NCBI GenBank assembly: GCA_018262975.1
Contig: JADFDG010000002.1
Coordinates: 157,523 to 221,522, forward strand
Source of the DNA: Gammaproteobacteria bacterium
Lineage (GTDB): Bacteria; Pseudomonadota; Gammaproteobacteria; Pseudomonadales; JADFDG01
Direction: 5' to 3'
DNA: 64,000 nt
Under the pieces are notes generated by a model. It saw nothing but the letters and a program-made list of their open reading frames with translations. It did no database searches and was not told the origin of the DNA. Position numbers and translations under genes: made by a program. This document shows, piece after piece, positions 37,052 to 45,878 of the stretch. Each line of letters starts with the position of its first letter. The stretch's first letter is position 1.

Positions 37052-38374
37052 ATGAGCGACTTTCCCGCCGAGGGCAAGCTGAACGGGCGCCTGGCCATCC
37101 GCGGCGCCCGCGTGATCGACCCGGCGCAACAACTGGATGCGGTCACCGACCTGTTCATCGCCGACGGCAAGCTGGTGGGCATCGGCAGCGTCGACGGTTT
37201 CACCGCCGACCGCGAGATCGATGCCGGCGGCCTCGTCGCCTGCCCGGGCCTGGTGGACGTGTCGGTAAGCCTCAAGAAGCCGGGCGCCGAGCACAGCCGC
37301 GGCATGATCCGCGAACTGACCGCCAGCGCCTCCGGCGGCATCACCCACGTGGTGTGCCCGCCGGATACCTTCCCGATTGCCGACACCACCGCGGTGGTGC
37401 GGCAGATGCATGAAACCGCTTCGGCCGCGCGCCGCAGCTGGGTGTGGATGGTCGGCGCGATGACCCAGGGCCTGGCCGGCGAACAACTGGCCGACATGGG
37501 CGCGCTCAAGCAGGCCGGTTGCGTGGCGGTGAGCAACCGCCGGCGTGCGATGAGCAGCGCGCAGGCATTGCGCCGCGCGCTGGAATACGCCGCCACCTTC
37601 GACCTCGCCGTGGTGTTCCACCCGGAAGATGCCGAACTGGCCGCTGGCGGCTGCGCGCACGAAGGGCCGGTGGCCACGCGCCTGGGCCTGCCGGCCATCC
37701 CGGCGATGGCGGAAACGGTGGCGGTGGCGCGCGACCTCGAGCTGGTGGCACACACCGGCGTGCGCGCGCACTTCGCGCAACTGTCCACGGCCGGCGCGGT
37801 GGCGATGATCGCCGACGCGCGCCGGCGCGGCCTCAAGGTCACCGCCGACGTGGCGGTGCACCAGTTGCTGCTCACCGATGACGCCGTCGATGGCTTCAAC
37901 GCGATGGCGCACGTCCGTCCGCCGTTGCGTTCGCTGGCCGATCGCGACGCGTTGCGCCGCGCGGTGGCCGAGGGCGTGATCGATGCGGTGTGCTCGGACC
38001 ACCAGCCCTGCGAAGGCGCCGACAAGCTGGCGCCCTTCCCGTCGGCGCGACCGGGCATCAGCGGCACCGAGGCGCTGCTGTCACTGACGCTGCGGGTGGT
38101 GGAACAGGGTGCGCTGACACTGCCACAGGCCATCGCCGCGCTGACCTCGCGACCGGCCGCCTGCTTCGGCATCGCCGGCGGCAGCCTGCGCGTGAACGAG
38201 CGCGCCGACCTGTGCCTGTTCGATCCGGCGGCGCGCTACACGCTCACCGACGAGGGCGCGGAGGCGATGGTGTCGGCGGGGCGCAACACGCCGTTCCTCG
38301 GCGATCAACTGTCCGGCCGCGTGCGCTTCACGCTGCTGGGCAACCGCGTGCTGTACACGCGCACGCAGGCCTGA
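37052..38374 (+). CDS. pyrC: dihydroorotase-like PyrC', probably non-catalytic
   Basis: A 440-residue amidohydrolase-fold protein. The metal-binding HxH of active dihydroorotases is replaced: PGLVDVSVSLKKPG has Ser71 and Ser73 where histidines belong. CSDHQPCEGADK retains only part of the later metal motif. That matches PyrC' of pseudomonads, a structural subunit needed to assemble active aspartate carbamoyltransferase. A catalytic dihydroorotase must therefore be encoded elsewhere. It follows pyrB by 10 bases and is followed at once by the dispersed palindrome. Confidence 0.93.
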   Translation: MSDFPAEGKLNGRLAIRGARVIDPAQQLDAVTDLFIADGKLVGIGSVDGFTADREIDAGGLVACPGLVDVSVSLKKPGAEHSRGMIRELTASASGGITHVVCPPDTFPIADTTAVVRQMHETASAARRSWVWMVGAMTQGLAGEQLADMGALKQAGCVAVSNRRRAMSSAQALRRALEYAATFDLAVVFHPEDAELAAGGCAHEGPVATRLGLPAIPAMAETVAVARDLELVAHTGVRAHFAQLSTAGAVAMIADARRRGLKVTADVAVHQLLLTDDAVDGFNAMAHVRPPLRSLADRDALRRAVAEGVIDAVCSDHQPCEGADKLAPFPSARPGISGTEALLSLTLRVVEQGALTLPQAIAALTSRPAACFGIAGGSLRVNERADLCLFDPAARYTLTDEGAEAMVSAGRNTPFLGDQLSGRVRFTLLGNRVLYTRTQA

Positions 38375-38380
38375 TGTAGC

Positions 38381-38431
38381 GAGGGGGCCTTGCCCCCGAT
38401 TGCTCTTCGTAGAGAGGGGGCCATGCCCCCG
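38381..38431. repeat. dispersed GC palindrome, locus B (two direct copies)
   Basis: GAGGGGGCCTTGCCCCCG (38381-38398, one base changed) and GAGGGGGCCATGCCCCCG (38414-38431) lie in the same orientation, 33 bases apart. The first starts seven bases after the pyrC' stop. TAGCGAG and TAGAGAG precede the two units. Here the pair cannot form the long stem seen at locus A, only individual 6-bp hairpins. The second copy ends five bases before the convergent DUF3570 stop. Confidence 0.85.
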
Positions 38432-38435
38432 ACCA

Positions 38436-39605
38436 TCAGTACCAGACCGAGTAGAACAGCCGCGTGACCACCGCGTCGTAGCCGTACAACGGCTCGGCGC
38501 CCGGCGGCGCATTCACCCGCGCATCGCGGAAATCGGCGTACTCGAACTCGATGAAGTCCACCTTCAGGTTGAAGGTCATCTGCTGCCAGCGACTGGTCTC
38601 CGGCGCCTTGAGGATGTAGCTCGCGCCCACACCCAGCGTCAGCGAGTCGAACGTGGACAATTCCTTGTCGCGCGCCAGGTAGTTCTGCGCGTCGACGTAC
38701 GGGAACAGGTCGCTGTAGAAATCCGCGTGGCCCTGGCTGTAGGAGCGAACGCGCGCGTCCAGGCGCCAGTGCGGACCGAGGTCGCGGCTGTAGGCCAGCT
38801 CCACGTTCTGCGCATCGATGCCCCAGGTGTCGGAGAACACCCGGTACTCGGCACGCAGCGCATCCTGCCACGGCAGCTTGTACGCCAGCCGCAGTGCCAC
38901 CGCGTTGCTGGTGCGCGTTTCCGGGTACACCTCGGCCTGCCAGGCATAATCCAGCGGCGTGCCGTCGAGGTCGCGGAAATTGACGTAGCGCACCGACCGG
39001 TAGGGGTTGTTGAGGAAGCCCTGGTCGGCGGTGACATCGAAGGCCAGGCCCAGCACCGCGCGGCGGCTCAGCACCTGCGCGAAGTTGACCCGGAACGAGT
39101 GGCGATCGACCGTTTCGCCGAACGCCGCGTCACCGTTGCGGCGCACCTCGTCCTGCCCGAGCGCGTAGCTGAAACCCAGCGTGCTGAGGTCGCCGAAGAA
39201 ATCCTGGCTGAAGGAAAAGCCCATGGTGTTCGCCGAGTAGTCGCTCTCCTCGGAGTTGGTCCACGACAGGCCCATGGTGGTCTTGTCATGCAGGTAGTCG
39301 ACGCCCAGCGACTTCTCGGTGCGCTCCTCGGTATAGGGACTGGCGTTGGTCATCACGTCGATGGACGCGCTGGTGACCGAGTCGACGTAGTAGTTGGCCG
39401 ACAACGAGACCTTGTCCTGGAAATTCTTGCGCACCAGCAGCGATGGCCCTGAGATGTCCATGCCGCCGCCATCGTAGTGGTGATAGAGGGCGTCGGCGCG
39501 CTCCTCCGGCAGCACCGCCGCGCCGGCGGCAGCCGGCACCGCAAATACCGCGGCGACGGCACCGCGCAGCACCTGGCGCAGCGAATCGCGTTCAGTTGCA
39601 GCCAC
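38436..39605 (-). CDS. DUF3570 outer-membrane-type protein
   Basis: A 389-residue exported protein ending in an aromatic residue (RLFYSVWY), with alternating beta-strand pattern throughout (e.g. KVSLSANYYVDSVTSASIDV, MGFSFSQDFFGDL). It is therefore probably an outer-membrane beta-barrel. The signal peptide is LRQVLRGAVAAVFAVPAAAGA. The start is GTG at 39605: GGAGG lies five bases ahead, inside the glycine codons of the upstream gene, which it overlaps by 14 bases. DUF3570 genes are commonly found beside DUF4266 lipoprotein genes, as here. Function is unknown; it may be the outer-membrane terminus of this redox gene set. Confidence 0.88.
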   Translation of the reverse strand: MAATERDSLRQVLRGAVAAVFAVPAAAGAAVLPEERADALYHHYDGGGMDISGPSLLVRKNFQDKVSLSANYYVDSVTSASIDVMTNASPYTEERTEKSLGVDYLHDKTTMGLSWTNSEESDYSANTMGFSFSQDFFGDLSTLGFSYALGQDEVRRNGDAAFGETVDRHSFRVNFAQVLSRRAVLGLAFDVTADQGFLNNPYRSVRYVNFRDLDGTPLDYAWQAEVYPETRTSNAVALRLAYKLPWQDALRAEYRVFSDTWGIDAQNVELAYSRDLGPHWRLDARVRSYSQGHADFYSDLFPYVDAQNYLARDKELSTFDSLTLGVGASYILKAPETSRWQQMTFNLKVDFIEFEYADFRDARVNAPPGAEPLYGYDAVVTRLFYSVWY

Positions 39606-39815
39606 AACCGCCTCCACCGCCGCCTTCGGCGCCACGTGCGCCTTCGCGTGCCTGGTATACGTGGTGCATGTAGGTGCCTGCCACCGGGTCGCGGTCAAAG
39701 CTCATGACCGGCTCGGCCAGCAGGTTGCGCTCGTAGGGCGCCACCCAGGGCTTGAGTCCGCAACCGGCCAGCAGCATGACCGCGGCGGCCGGTGCGAGCA
39801 GGCGCAGGACGTTCA

Positions 39816-39816
<1 letters not shown>
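39592..39816 (-). CDS. DUF4266 small lipoprotein
   Basis: A 74-residue lipoprotein. The signal peptide MNVLRLLAPAAAVMLLAGC ends with lipobox LLAGC. The mature protein contains WVAPYERNLLAEPVMSFD, HHVYQAREG and a glycine/cysteine tail. This matches the short DUF4266 family. The lone mature Cys pair in the Gly-rich tail (GGGCGC) could bind a metal or form a disulfide. Its ATG shares one base with the stop of the thioredoxin-like gene (TGATG), and its end overlaps the DUF3570 gene, so all three are translationally coupled. Confidence 0.88.
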
Positions 39817-40313
<497 letters not shown>

Positions 40314-40339
40314 GGTGCGTCCCCTTTTCTTGTGTTTGT

Positions 40340-41023
40340 TCAGAAGAACGTGGTGATGCCGGTCTGCAGTTCCATGTTGTGCGTGTTCTTTTCCTGCCCG
40401 GTGATGTCCGAGGAGAACACGTGGTCACGGAATCCGATGTGCCAGGCCAGCCAGTCGGTGGGCAGCAGGCGATAACCCACACCCAGGTTGAGCGTGAAGC
40501 GGTCGTCGCCGCCGAAATTCGTCGAGCCGATGCCGGCCAGCACGTAGAAGGCGGTGTTGTAGGCGCGGCCGCGACCGATGAACGCCTCGCCGGGGAACAG
40601 GTTGTAACCCACCGACAGGTCATAGGCCGTGTATTCGCGCTCGCTGTCCGAGAGCAGGCGCGCCGAACCGCTCAGCACCTCGTAGCTGCTGAGCCCGGCC
40701 TTCGACGACGCGAAGTTGGCCTGCAGGAACAGATCCTCGGTGAAGTGCCAGGCGACGCTGGCACCGACCACGCCGCTGCTGCCGAAGTCCTCGATCGACA
40801 GCACCCCGGCAGACACGCCGACCTCGATGTTCTCGGTGTCGATATTTACTTCCTTCACCTCGCGCCGCTCCACCTCCGGCTCGATGAGCGGTTCCTCCGA
40901 CATCGGGTCGAGCGGGTCCACGGTGCCTTCCGCCGCGACGGCGTGGCCAGTGGCGGCAACGAGCAGGGCGGCCGCGAACGGCCGCGCCAGGCTCAGAAAA
41001 ATACGGCGAGTCCGGCTTTCCAT
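40340..41023 (-). CDS. exported beta-barrel protein, hypothetical
   Basis: 227 residues. Signal peptide about 1-31 (RRIFLSLARPFAAALLVAATGHAVAA), then an acidic linker (DPLDPMSEEPLIEPEVE), then about eight amphipathic strands ending in ELQTGITTFF. Motifs such as VGASVAWHFTEDLFLQANFA, YDLSVGYNLFPGEAFIGRG and LAGIGSTNFGGDDRFTLNLG resemble OmpW/OmpA-like eight-stranded barrels. The C-terminal Phe fits outer-membrane insertion. Its start lies 31 bases inside the end of the upstream gene in another frame. Confidence 0.8.
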   Translation of the reverse strand: MESRTRRIFLSLARPFAAALLVAATGHAVAAEGTVDPLDPMSEEPLIEPEVERREVKEVNIDTENIEVGVSAGVLSIEDFGSSGVVGASVAWHFTEDLFLQANFASSKAGLSSYEVLSGSARLLSDSEREYTAYDLSVGYNLFPGEAFIGRGRAYNTAFYVLAGIGSTNFGGDDRFTLNLGVGYRLLPTDWLAWHIGFRDHVFSSDITGQEKNTHNMELQTGITTFF

Positions 41024-41757
41024 GTGTCGAGGTTCTCGTGTTCTTCGCGACTGGTGAGCAATACGTAATGGCGGTATTCGAGGCGCAGCACGAAGGCGCG
41101 CGAAACCCACGCCTGCAGGCCGCCGGCGACGCTGAGCGTCTGGTCTTCGCGCCTGTTGGCACCCACCAGCACGGTGGATGGCTCGGTCTGCACGAGGCCG
41201 GTGCCGACGGCAACGTACGGCGCATAGCGCGAGCCGGGGAACGGATGCCCGGCCAGCGACACGTCCACCACCAGGCTGTCGGCGGCGCGGCCGACTGCCT
41301 GCTGGGCGGACAACTCCGCCGTCAGCGTGGGCACGAAGCGCCATGCGCCGTACAGGCCCATCAACGCGCTGCCCTCGTAGTCACCCAGCCAGGCGCCCAT
41401 CTCCCAGCGATGGGCCTGGAAATCATCCAGCGTTTCGACATCCTCGCGGAAGGTTTCCCCGGCGGGCGTCAGCGTGCGCAGCATCTGCTCGCGCGCGGCC
41501 CAGCCTTCGCTGCCACGCTTCGTGCGCAGCCGGTACCAGGTGGTGCGTTGCTCGATGACCTCGACCTCGGAGCCATGCTCGACGACTTCCAGCACCGGGT
41601 AACCGCGGCCGGCACCACTGTGCAGTTCGACGAAGGGATCGACCACCGTGACGCGCGCGGGCTCCGCGGCGTGGGCGCGCGTCGCCAGCAGCCCCAGCAC
41701 GGCGACCAGCGCACAGGCAAACAGGAAGGCGTGGCGTACTGCTGCCTGCATCGTCAT
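40993..41757 (-). CDS. exported protein with SH3-like domain and beta-barrel, hypothetical
   Basis: 254 residues. After the signal peptide (FLFACALVAVLGLLATRAHA) a bacterial SH3-like segment follows at about 30-90: VTVVDPFVELHSGAGRGYPV, VEVIEQRTTWYRLRTKRGSEGW. A barrel-like domain ends in WKAGLAVFF. The SH3-like part could bind peptidoglycan or a partner while the barrel sits in the outer membrane. The ATG at 41757 shares a base with the stop of the di-haem lipoprotein gene (TGATG). It is probably a paralogue of the next gene's barrel, since both end in a short LxxFF-type strand. Confidence 0.8.
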   Translation of the reverse strand: MTMQAAVRHAFLFACALVAVLGLLATRAHAAEPARVTVVDPFVELHSGAGRGYPVLEVVEHGSEVEVIEQRTTWYRLRTKRGSEGWAAREQMLRTLTPAGETFREDVETLDDFQAHRWEMGAWLGDYEGSALMGLYGAWRFVPTLTAELSAQQAVGRAADSLVVDVSLAGHPFPGSRYAPYVAVGTGLVQTEPSTVLVGANRREDQTLSVAGGLQAWVSRAFVLRLEYRHYVLLTSREEHENLDTWKAGLAVFF

Positions 41758-44432
41758 CAATCCAGCGGCGCGGTGAACGGGTCGTTGTAGTACTGGGCGC
41801 CGATGTCGACCCACTCGGCAAGCAGGCGCAGTTCGGCATCGCTCAACCAGCCGGCGTGGGCGCCGCCGGCTGCAAACAGCGGGAAGAACGATACGCTGGC
41901 GCGGGCGCTGCCGACAACCAGCGGCGCTTGCACCGGCACGGTGACCATGAGGGGGATCTGCTCGTTGTTTTCATCCAGGACCGGCACGCCGTTCTCATCG
42001 ACCACGTACAGCGGGTTGCCGCTGCCATCGACCGCCTGCACCAGCTGGTCGACCAGCGCGCCATCCTCCAGCACCTGCACGGCGTCGGTGGCCAGCAATT
42101 CGCGGTAGGCCGTCATGTGCAGCGCCACTTCGCCCGAATAGCCTTCGCCAAGATCGAGCTGGGCAGCAGGCACGCGCGACTGGTCCATTGCATCGCGGTT
42201 GCTGTGGCAACTGTCGCAGCGCGCATCGATCGGGCCATCCACCGTCATCACCGGGCGCGGCAGGCTCCACATGGGGTGGATGTGGGTTTCGTAGTGGATG
42301 GTGCTGCGGCACAGCGCGCGCCATTCGGCCTGGCAGTCTGCCGATGCCGGCGCCGGGGTGGCGAGGTCCGCGTAGCGCCGTGCCTGGTCGGCGTCCGGTG
42401 CACGCACCAGCGGATCGGTCCAGACGTCGCTGTACAGCAGGTCCATCGACAGCCACAGCGCATCGGGATCGAGGCGTGTACGCAGTTGCGCCATCGTCTC
42501 GCCCGCGTCGGCCACCAGCGTAGCCTGCGTGTTGGGGTAAGGCGCGCCACCGGTAGCGCCGGCGTGCAAAACCGCCACGCCGCTGTCGTTGCGGCCGTGC
42601 GGCAAGGTACTGGTGGCCACGTGGCAGCCGGCACACTCGCGCTCCTCGCCCGGCGCGACCTGCAGCCATGCCGTGTGGCGCGCGGCAATGCGGCGACCGA
42701 GGTCGTCGGTGATGCTCAGCGTGAAGGCGACATTGGCGGGGACTTTCACGCGCACCGAGCCGTCCGGCTCGATGGGTGCGTAGCCGATGACCTCGCGCAT
42801 GCCGACGCCGCGGCCGCCGACGCCGAACGCGTCGGTATCGAAGTCGCGCACCTCGCGGTCGGGAATCGCCACGGCCTTCTCGATGCGCAGCCAGCGCGCC
42901 GGGCGCTGCGCGGCGACAGCAGTGGCCGGATCGGCGAGCTCGGCGATGGAGGTGAACAGCGATCCCAGCGGGCCGAAGCTGCCATCGAAGTCATACACGC
43001 TGCGGATGTCGAGGATGCCGACGCCCTGCTCGTAGAGGATGCCATCCACCGGCGCGTCGTTGATGACGGCCGGCGCGGTGCGTGGCACCGCCACCACCAG
43101 GTCGCTGAACATCATGCCTTCGCGCGGCACGACCACCGGCAGGCGCGTGTCGTTGGCGGGGTCGTAGACGAATACGCCGTAGATTGGCGGCGCCTCTTCC
43201 CAGGCCGGGTTGGCGAGGTCACGCCCCACGCACGGCAGGATTTCCACCGGCGTGGCCGGCGGCGGCGCGGCGGGATCCCGCGCAGCCTGCACGCGGCAGG
43301 CGCTCCAGCTCACCAGCAGGCGACCGGTGTTGTCGCCCAGCGGCACCGCGTCGAGATAGCGGCCCGCCGGCGACGGACGTCCTTCGGCCGGCCACGACGC
43401 CATGTCCCAGGTATCGATGCCACCGGCGGCGGTCCCGCCAAGCAGCGGCTGGTCCTCGTCGCTGAACAGGCTGATGTCGATCGCCGCCAGCGACCCACCG
43501 AAACGATCCGTCTGGTAGGGACGCTCGATGACCAGGATGCGGCCGTCATCGAGCACCGAGGGACGGGTGAACTCGATGCGCAGGTTGGCGCCGCCATCCG
43601 CCACCACGTCGTGGCTGTGCGTACCGAATACCGGCGACAACTCGCGGCCGTCAGGCAGCACGCGGTAGAGGTTCATGGTGATGGCGTTGCCCGTGCGGAC
43701 CTGGCGTACGAACAGGATGCGCCCGTCGGGCAGCACCGTCGGCCACAGGTCATGGGAACTGTTGTTGCTGACCTGGCGGATGGACGTGCCGTCGGCGTCC
43801 ATCACGTGCAGCATGAATACTTCACGCTGGCCGGTGTCGTCGAGCGTGGCGAATTGCGGCTTGCCCTCGTCCACCAGCACGGCGCGCGACGCACGCTGGC
43901 GCGTCGAGCTGAACACGATGCGCCCGTCGCCGAGGTAGGCCGGCATGATGTCGTGGCCTTCCTCGGCCACCACGTTCGAGGTGATCACCCGACGCAGCTG
44001 GTCCGTGCCGATGTCGTATTCCCAGATATTCCAGGTGGGCTGGTCGTCCTCGTCGGCGTCCTCGATGTAGGGCCCGCGCAGCGCGAACAGCAACTTGTCG
44101 CCGGCAGGTGATGCGCTGACGTCGCGGACGTCGTAGCGCTCCCCCGGCTGGAACAGGCGACCGGCCACGTCGATCACCGGCGCGGTCGGCGCGGCCCGGC
44201 GCTTGAGCAGCAGGCGTGCGCCGGGCCGGAACAACGCGGGGTCGCGCAGGTCATCCGGAACGATCGCTCCAAGTTCGTCCCGGGTCAGGGCGCGCTCCAC
44301 GTAGGCCACCGGGTATTCGCCGGTGATCTCCACGCCGGAATCAGCGTCGCCACCGTCACAGCCCGCCAGCCCGCCGAGCGCCAGACAGGCGATGCAAAAA
44401 GCACGACGTGCGGCCGAAATTGTCATTTGCAT
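41757..44432 (-). CDS. large di-haem lipoprotein, HzsA (hydrazine synthase alpha)-like
   Basis: 891 residues, first gene of the minus operon. Signal peptide and lipobox LGGLAGC put it on a membrane surface. Residues about 85-480 look like a beta-propeller of TolB/WD type (LLFALRGPYIEDADEDDQPT, GRIVFSSTRQ, LPDGRILFVRQ). A middle region, GVGMREVIGYAPIEPDGSVRVKVPANVAF (partly quoted), resembles the hydrazine synthase alpha domain. Two c-haem motifs follow: C600AGCH604 and C739DSCH743. The name does not imply anammox chemistry; relatives occur in many bacteria with unknown function. It could be a peroxidase- or oxidase-like electron carrier. Divergent from the mono-haem gene at 44650. Confidence 0.85.
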   Translation of the reverse strand: MQMTISAARRAFCIACLALGGLAGCDGGDADSGVEITGEYPVAYVERALTRDELGAIVPDDLRDPALFRPGARLLLKRRAAPTAPVIDVAGRLFQPGERYDVRDVSASPAGDKLLFALRGPYIEDADEDDQPTWNIWEYDIGTDQLRRVITSNVVAEEGHDIMPAYLGDGRIVFSSTRQRASRAVLVDEGKPQFATLDDTGQREVFMLHVMDADGTSIRQVSNNSSHDLWPTVLPDGRILFVRQVRTGNAITMNLYRVLPDGRELSPVFGTHSHDVVADGGANLRIEFTRPSVLDDGRILVIERPYQTDRFGGSLAAIDISLFSDEDQPLLGGTAAGGIDTWDMASWPAEGRPSPAGRYLDAVPLGDNTGRLLVSWSACRVQAARDPAAPPPATPVEILPCVGRDLANPAWEEAPPIYGVFVYDPANDTRLPVVVPREGMMFSDLVVAVPRTAPAVINDAPVDGILYEQGVGILDIRSVYDFDGSFGPLGSLFTSIAELADPATAVAAQRPARWLRIEKAVAIPDREVRDFDTDAFGVGGRGVGMREVIGYAPIEPDGSVRVKVPANVAFTLSITDDLGRRIAARHTAWLQVAPGEERECAGCHVATSTLPHGRNDSGVAVLHAGATGGAPYPNTQATLVADAGETMAQLRTRLDPDALWLSMDLLYSDVWTDPLVRAPDADQARRYADLATPAPASADCQAEWRALCRSTIHYETHIHPMWSLPRPVMTVDGPIDARCDSCHSNRDAMDQSRVPAAQLDLGEGYSGEVALHMTAYRELLATDAVQVLEDGALVDQLVQAVDGSGNPLYVVDENGVPVLDENNEQIPLMVTVPVQAPLVVGSARASVSFFPLFAAGGAHAGWLSDAELRLLAEWVDIGAQYYNDPFTAPLD

Positions 44433-44649
44433 GCTGTGCGACCTGCCAACCCGTTCACGAAACGCGACAGCGGAGCCTGCGCGTACCGGGCCACTTTAGC
44501 CAGAAATCCATGGGAAAACCGCGTTGATCGTCACAAAGAAGACAGCGGTGGCCGCGACGATTTGCAACGGCGGTCACAACGCCTGTCCGCCTGGATCAAT
44601 ACAATGCAGTCATACGCAAGCCCACCGACCACACCGTCGCGAGCCGCCG
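44433..44649. promoter_or_regulatory. divergent intergenic region of the cytochrome cluster
   Basis: 217 bases separate the two divergent operons and must hold both promoters. TACAAT near 44603 is a candidate -10 for the plus operon, and TAAAGT on the other strand a weaker one for the minus operon; no good -35 was found for either. No palindrome stands out. Confidence 0.4.
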
Positions 44650-45876
44650 ATGAAACCCGCCACCCCTCTCTTTCGCACCATGGCCTGGCTGGTCGCCCTG
44701 ACAATCCTGTCAGCGGCCGCCACCGCCGGCCCGCGCGAGCAAGCACGCCGACTGCACGACCGCCTGGCCGGCGTACCACCGACCAACGCCGTGCTCGATG
44801 CCATGCAGGCGCAGATCGCCGGGGGCGATCCGCGTGCCGCGGCCGACATCGCCATGCAGCACAAGGCGTTCTACAACGTCACCCTGAAGAACATGGTCAC
44901 GCCGTGGACCAACGAGGCGCAAACACGTTTCGCGCCGCTCAATGACTACACCGCGACGGTGATCGGCCTGGTGCGCGACGGGGCGGATTTCCGCCGCGTG
45001 CTGTTCGACGACATCCTCTACGTGGCCGATGGCCCGGCCGCGCAGGCGCTCAGCCCGGCCCTGCCTGCCTACAGCAACGACAACAACAACCACTACGAGG
45101 CGCTGGAGCGCCGCGGCGTCAACCTCGGTGACCCCGGCCTGCTGCGCGCGCGGGCGCAGAGCGAGGTCACCGGCCTGCCATCGGAGGCCACCGCGGGCGT
45201 GATCACCTCGCGCGCTTCCTCGCACGCCTTCTTCATCGCCGGCACCAACCGCGCCATGCTGCGCTTCACGCTGATGAACCACCTGTGCCGTGATCTCGAG
45301 CAACTCAAGGACAACACCCGCCCGGCCGACCGCATCCGCCAGGACGTGTCGCGCAGCCCCGGTGGCGACAGCCGCATCTTCTACGGCACCTGCCTGGCCT
45401 GCCACGCCGGCATGGACCCGCTCGCGCAGGCATTCGCCTACTACGATTTCGACGGCGTCGAGGGCGAGGCCGCCGGCACGCTGTCGTGGAACGGACCCGG
45501 CGTGACCGACGCGTTCACCGGCATCCGCGTGAAGAAGAAGTACTGGATCAACAGCAGCAACTTCGTGCACGGCTACATCACCCCTGACGATGGCTGGGAA
45601 AACCGCTGGCGCCAGGGCGTCAACGCGCACCTCGGCTGGTCGCCGTCGCTGCCGGGCAAGGGCAACGGCGCCAAATCGCTGGGCCAGGAGTTGGCCTACA
45701 GCGAGGCGTTTGCCCAGTGCCAGGTCAAGAAAGTGTTCCGCGCGGTGTGCCTGCGCGATCCCACCACGGCCAGCGACCACGCCGCCGTTTCGACCATCAC
45801 CGGCGCCTTCAAGGCCAGCGGCTACAACCTGCGCCGCGCCTTCGGCGACGCCGGCGTCTACTGCATGGGGAACTGA
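44650..45876 (+). CDS. exported mono-haem c protein, DUF1588-like
   Basis: 408 residues with a signal peptide (about 1-26, ending in LSAAATAG). The single c-haem motif C248LACH252 is followed by AGMDPLAQAFAYYDFDGV. Before it lies AGVITSRASSHAFFIAGTNRAMLRFTLMNHLCRDL (quoted in two parts). This layout, a 'restart' helix followed by C-x-x-C-H-x-x-x-D-P, is that of the DUF1588/DUF1585 domains of planctomycete-type cytochromes. The C-terminal third (AYSEAFAQCQVKKVFRAVC) has two more cysteines. Start at ATG 44650 chosen because the signal peptide follows. First gene of the plus operon; 2 bases before the next start. Confidence 0.83.
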   Translation: MKPATPLFRTMAWLVALTILSAAATAGPREQARRLHDRLAGVPPTNAVLDAMQAQIAGGDPRAAADIAMQHKAFYNVTLKNMVTPWTNEAQTRFAPLNDYTATVIGLVRDGADFRRVLFDDILYVADGPAAQALSPALPAYSNDNNNHYEALERRGVNLGDPGLLRARAQSEVTGLPSEATAGVITSRASSHAFFIAGTNRAMLRFTLMNHLCRDLEQLKDNTRPADRIRQDVSRSPGGDSRIFYGTCLACHAGMDPLAQAFAYYDFDGVEGEAAGTLSWNGPGVTDAFTGIRVKKKYWINSSNFVHGYITPDDGWENRWRQGVNAHLGWSPSLPGKGNGAKSLGQELAYSEAFAQCQVKKVFRAVCLRDPTTASDHAAVSTITGAFKASGYNLRRAFGDAGVYCMGN

Positions 45877-45878
45877 CG

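Noticed and set aside
41757-44432. Reading the HzsA-like protein as evidence of anammox
   Set aside because: Neighbouring genes are gammaproteobacterial, no other hydrazine-pathway gene is present, and the domain is found in many unrelated bacteria.
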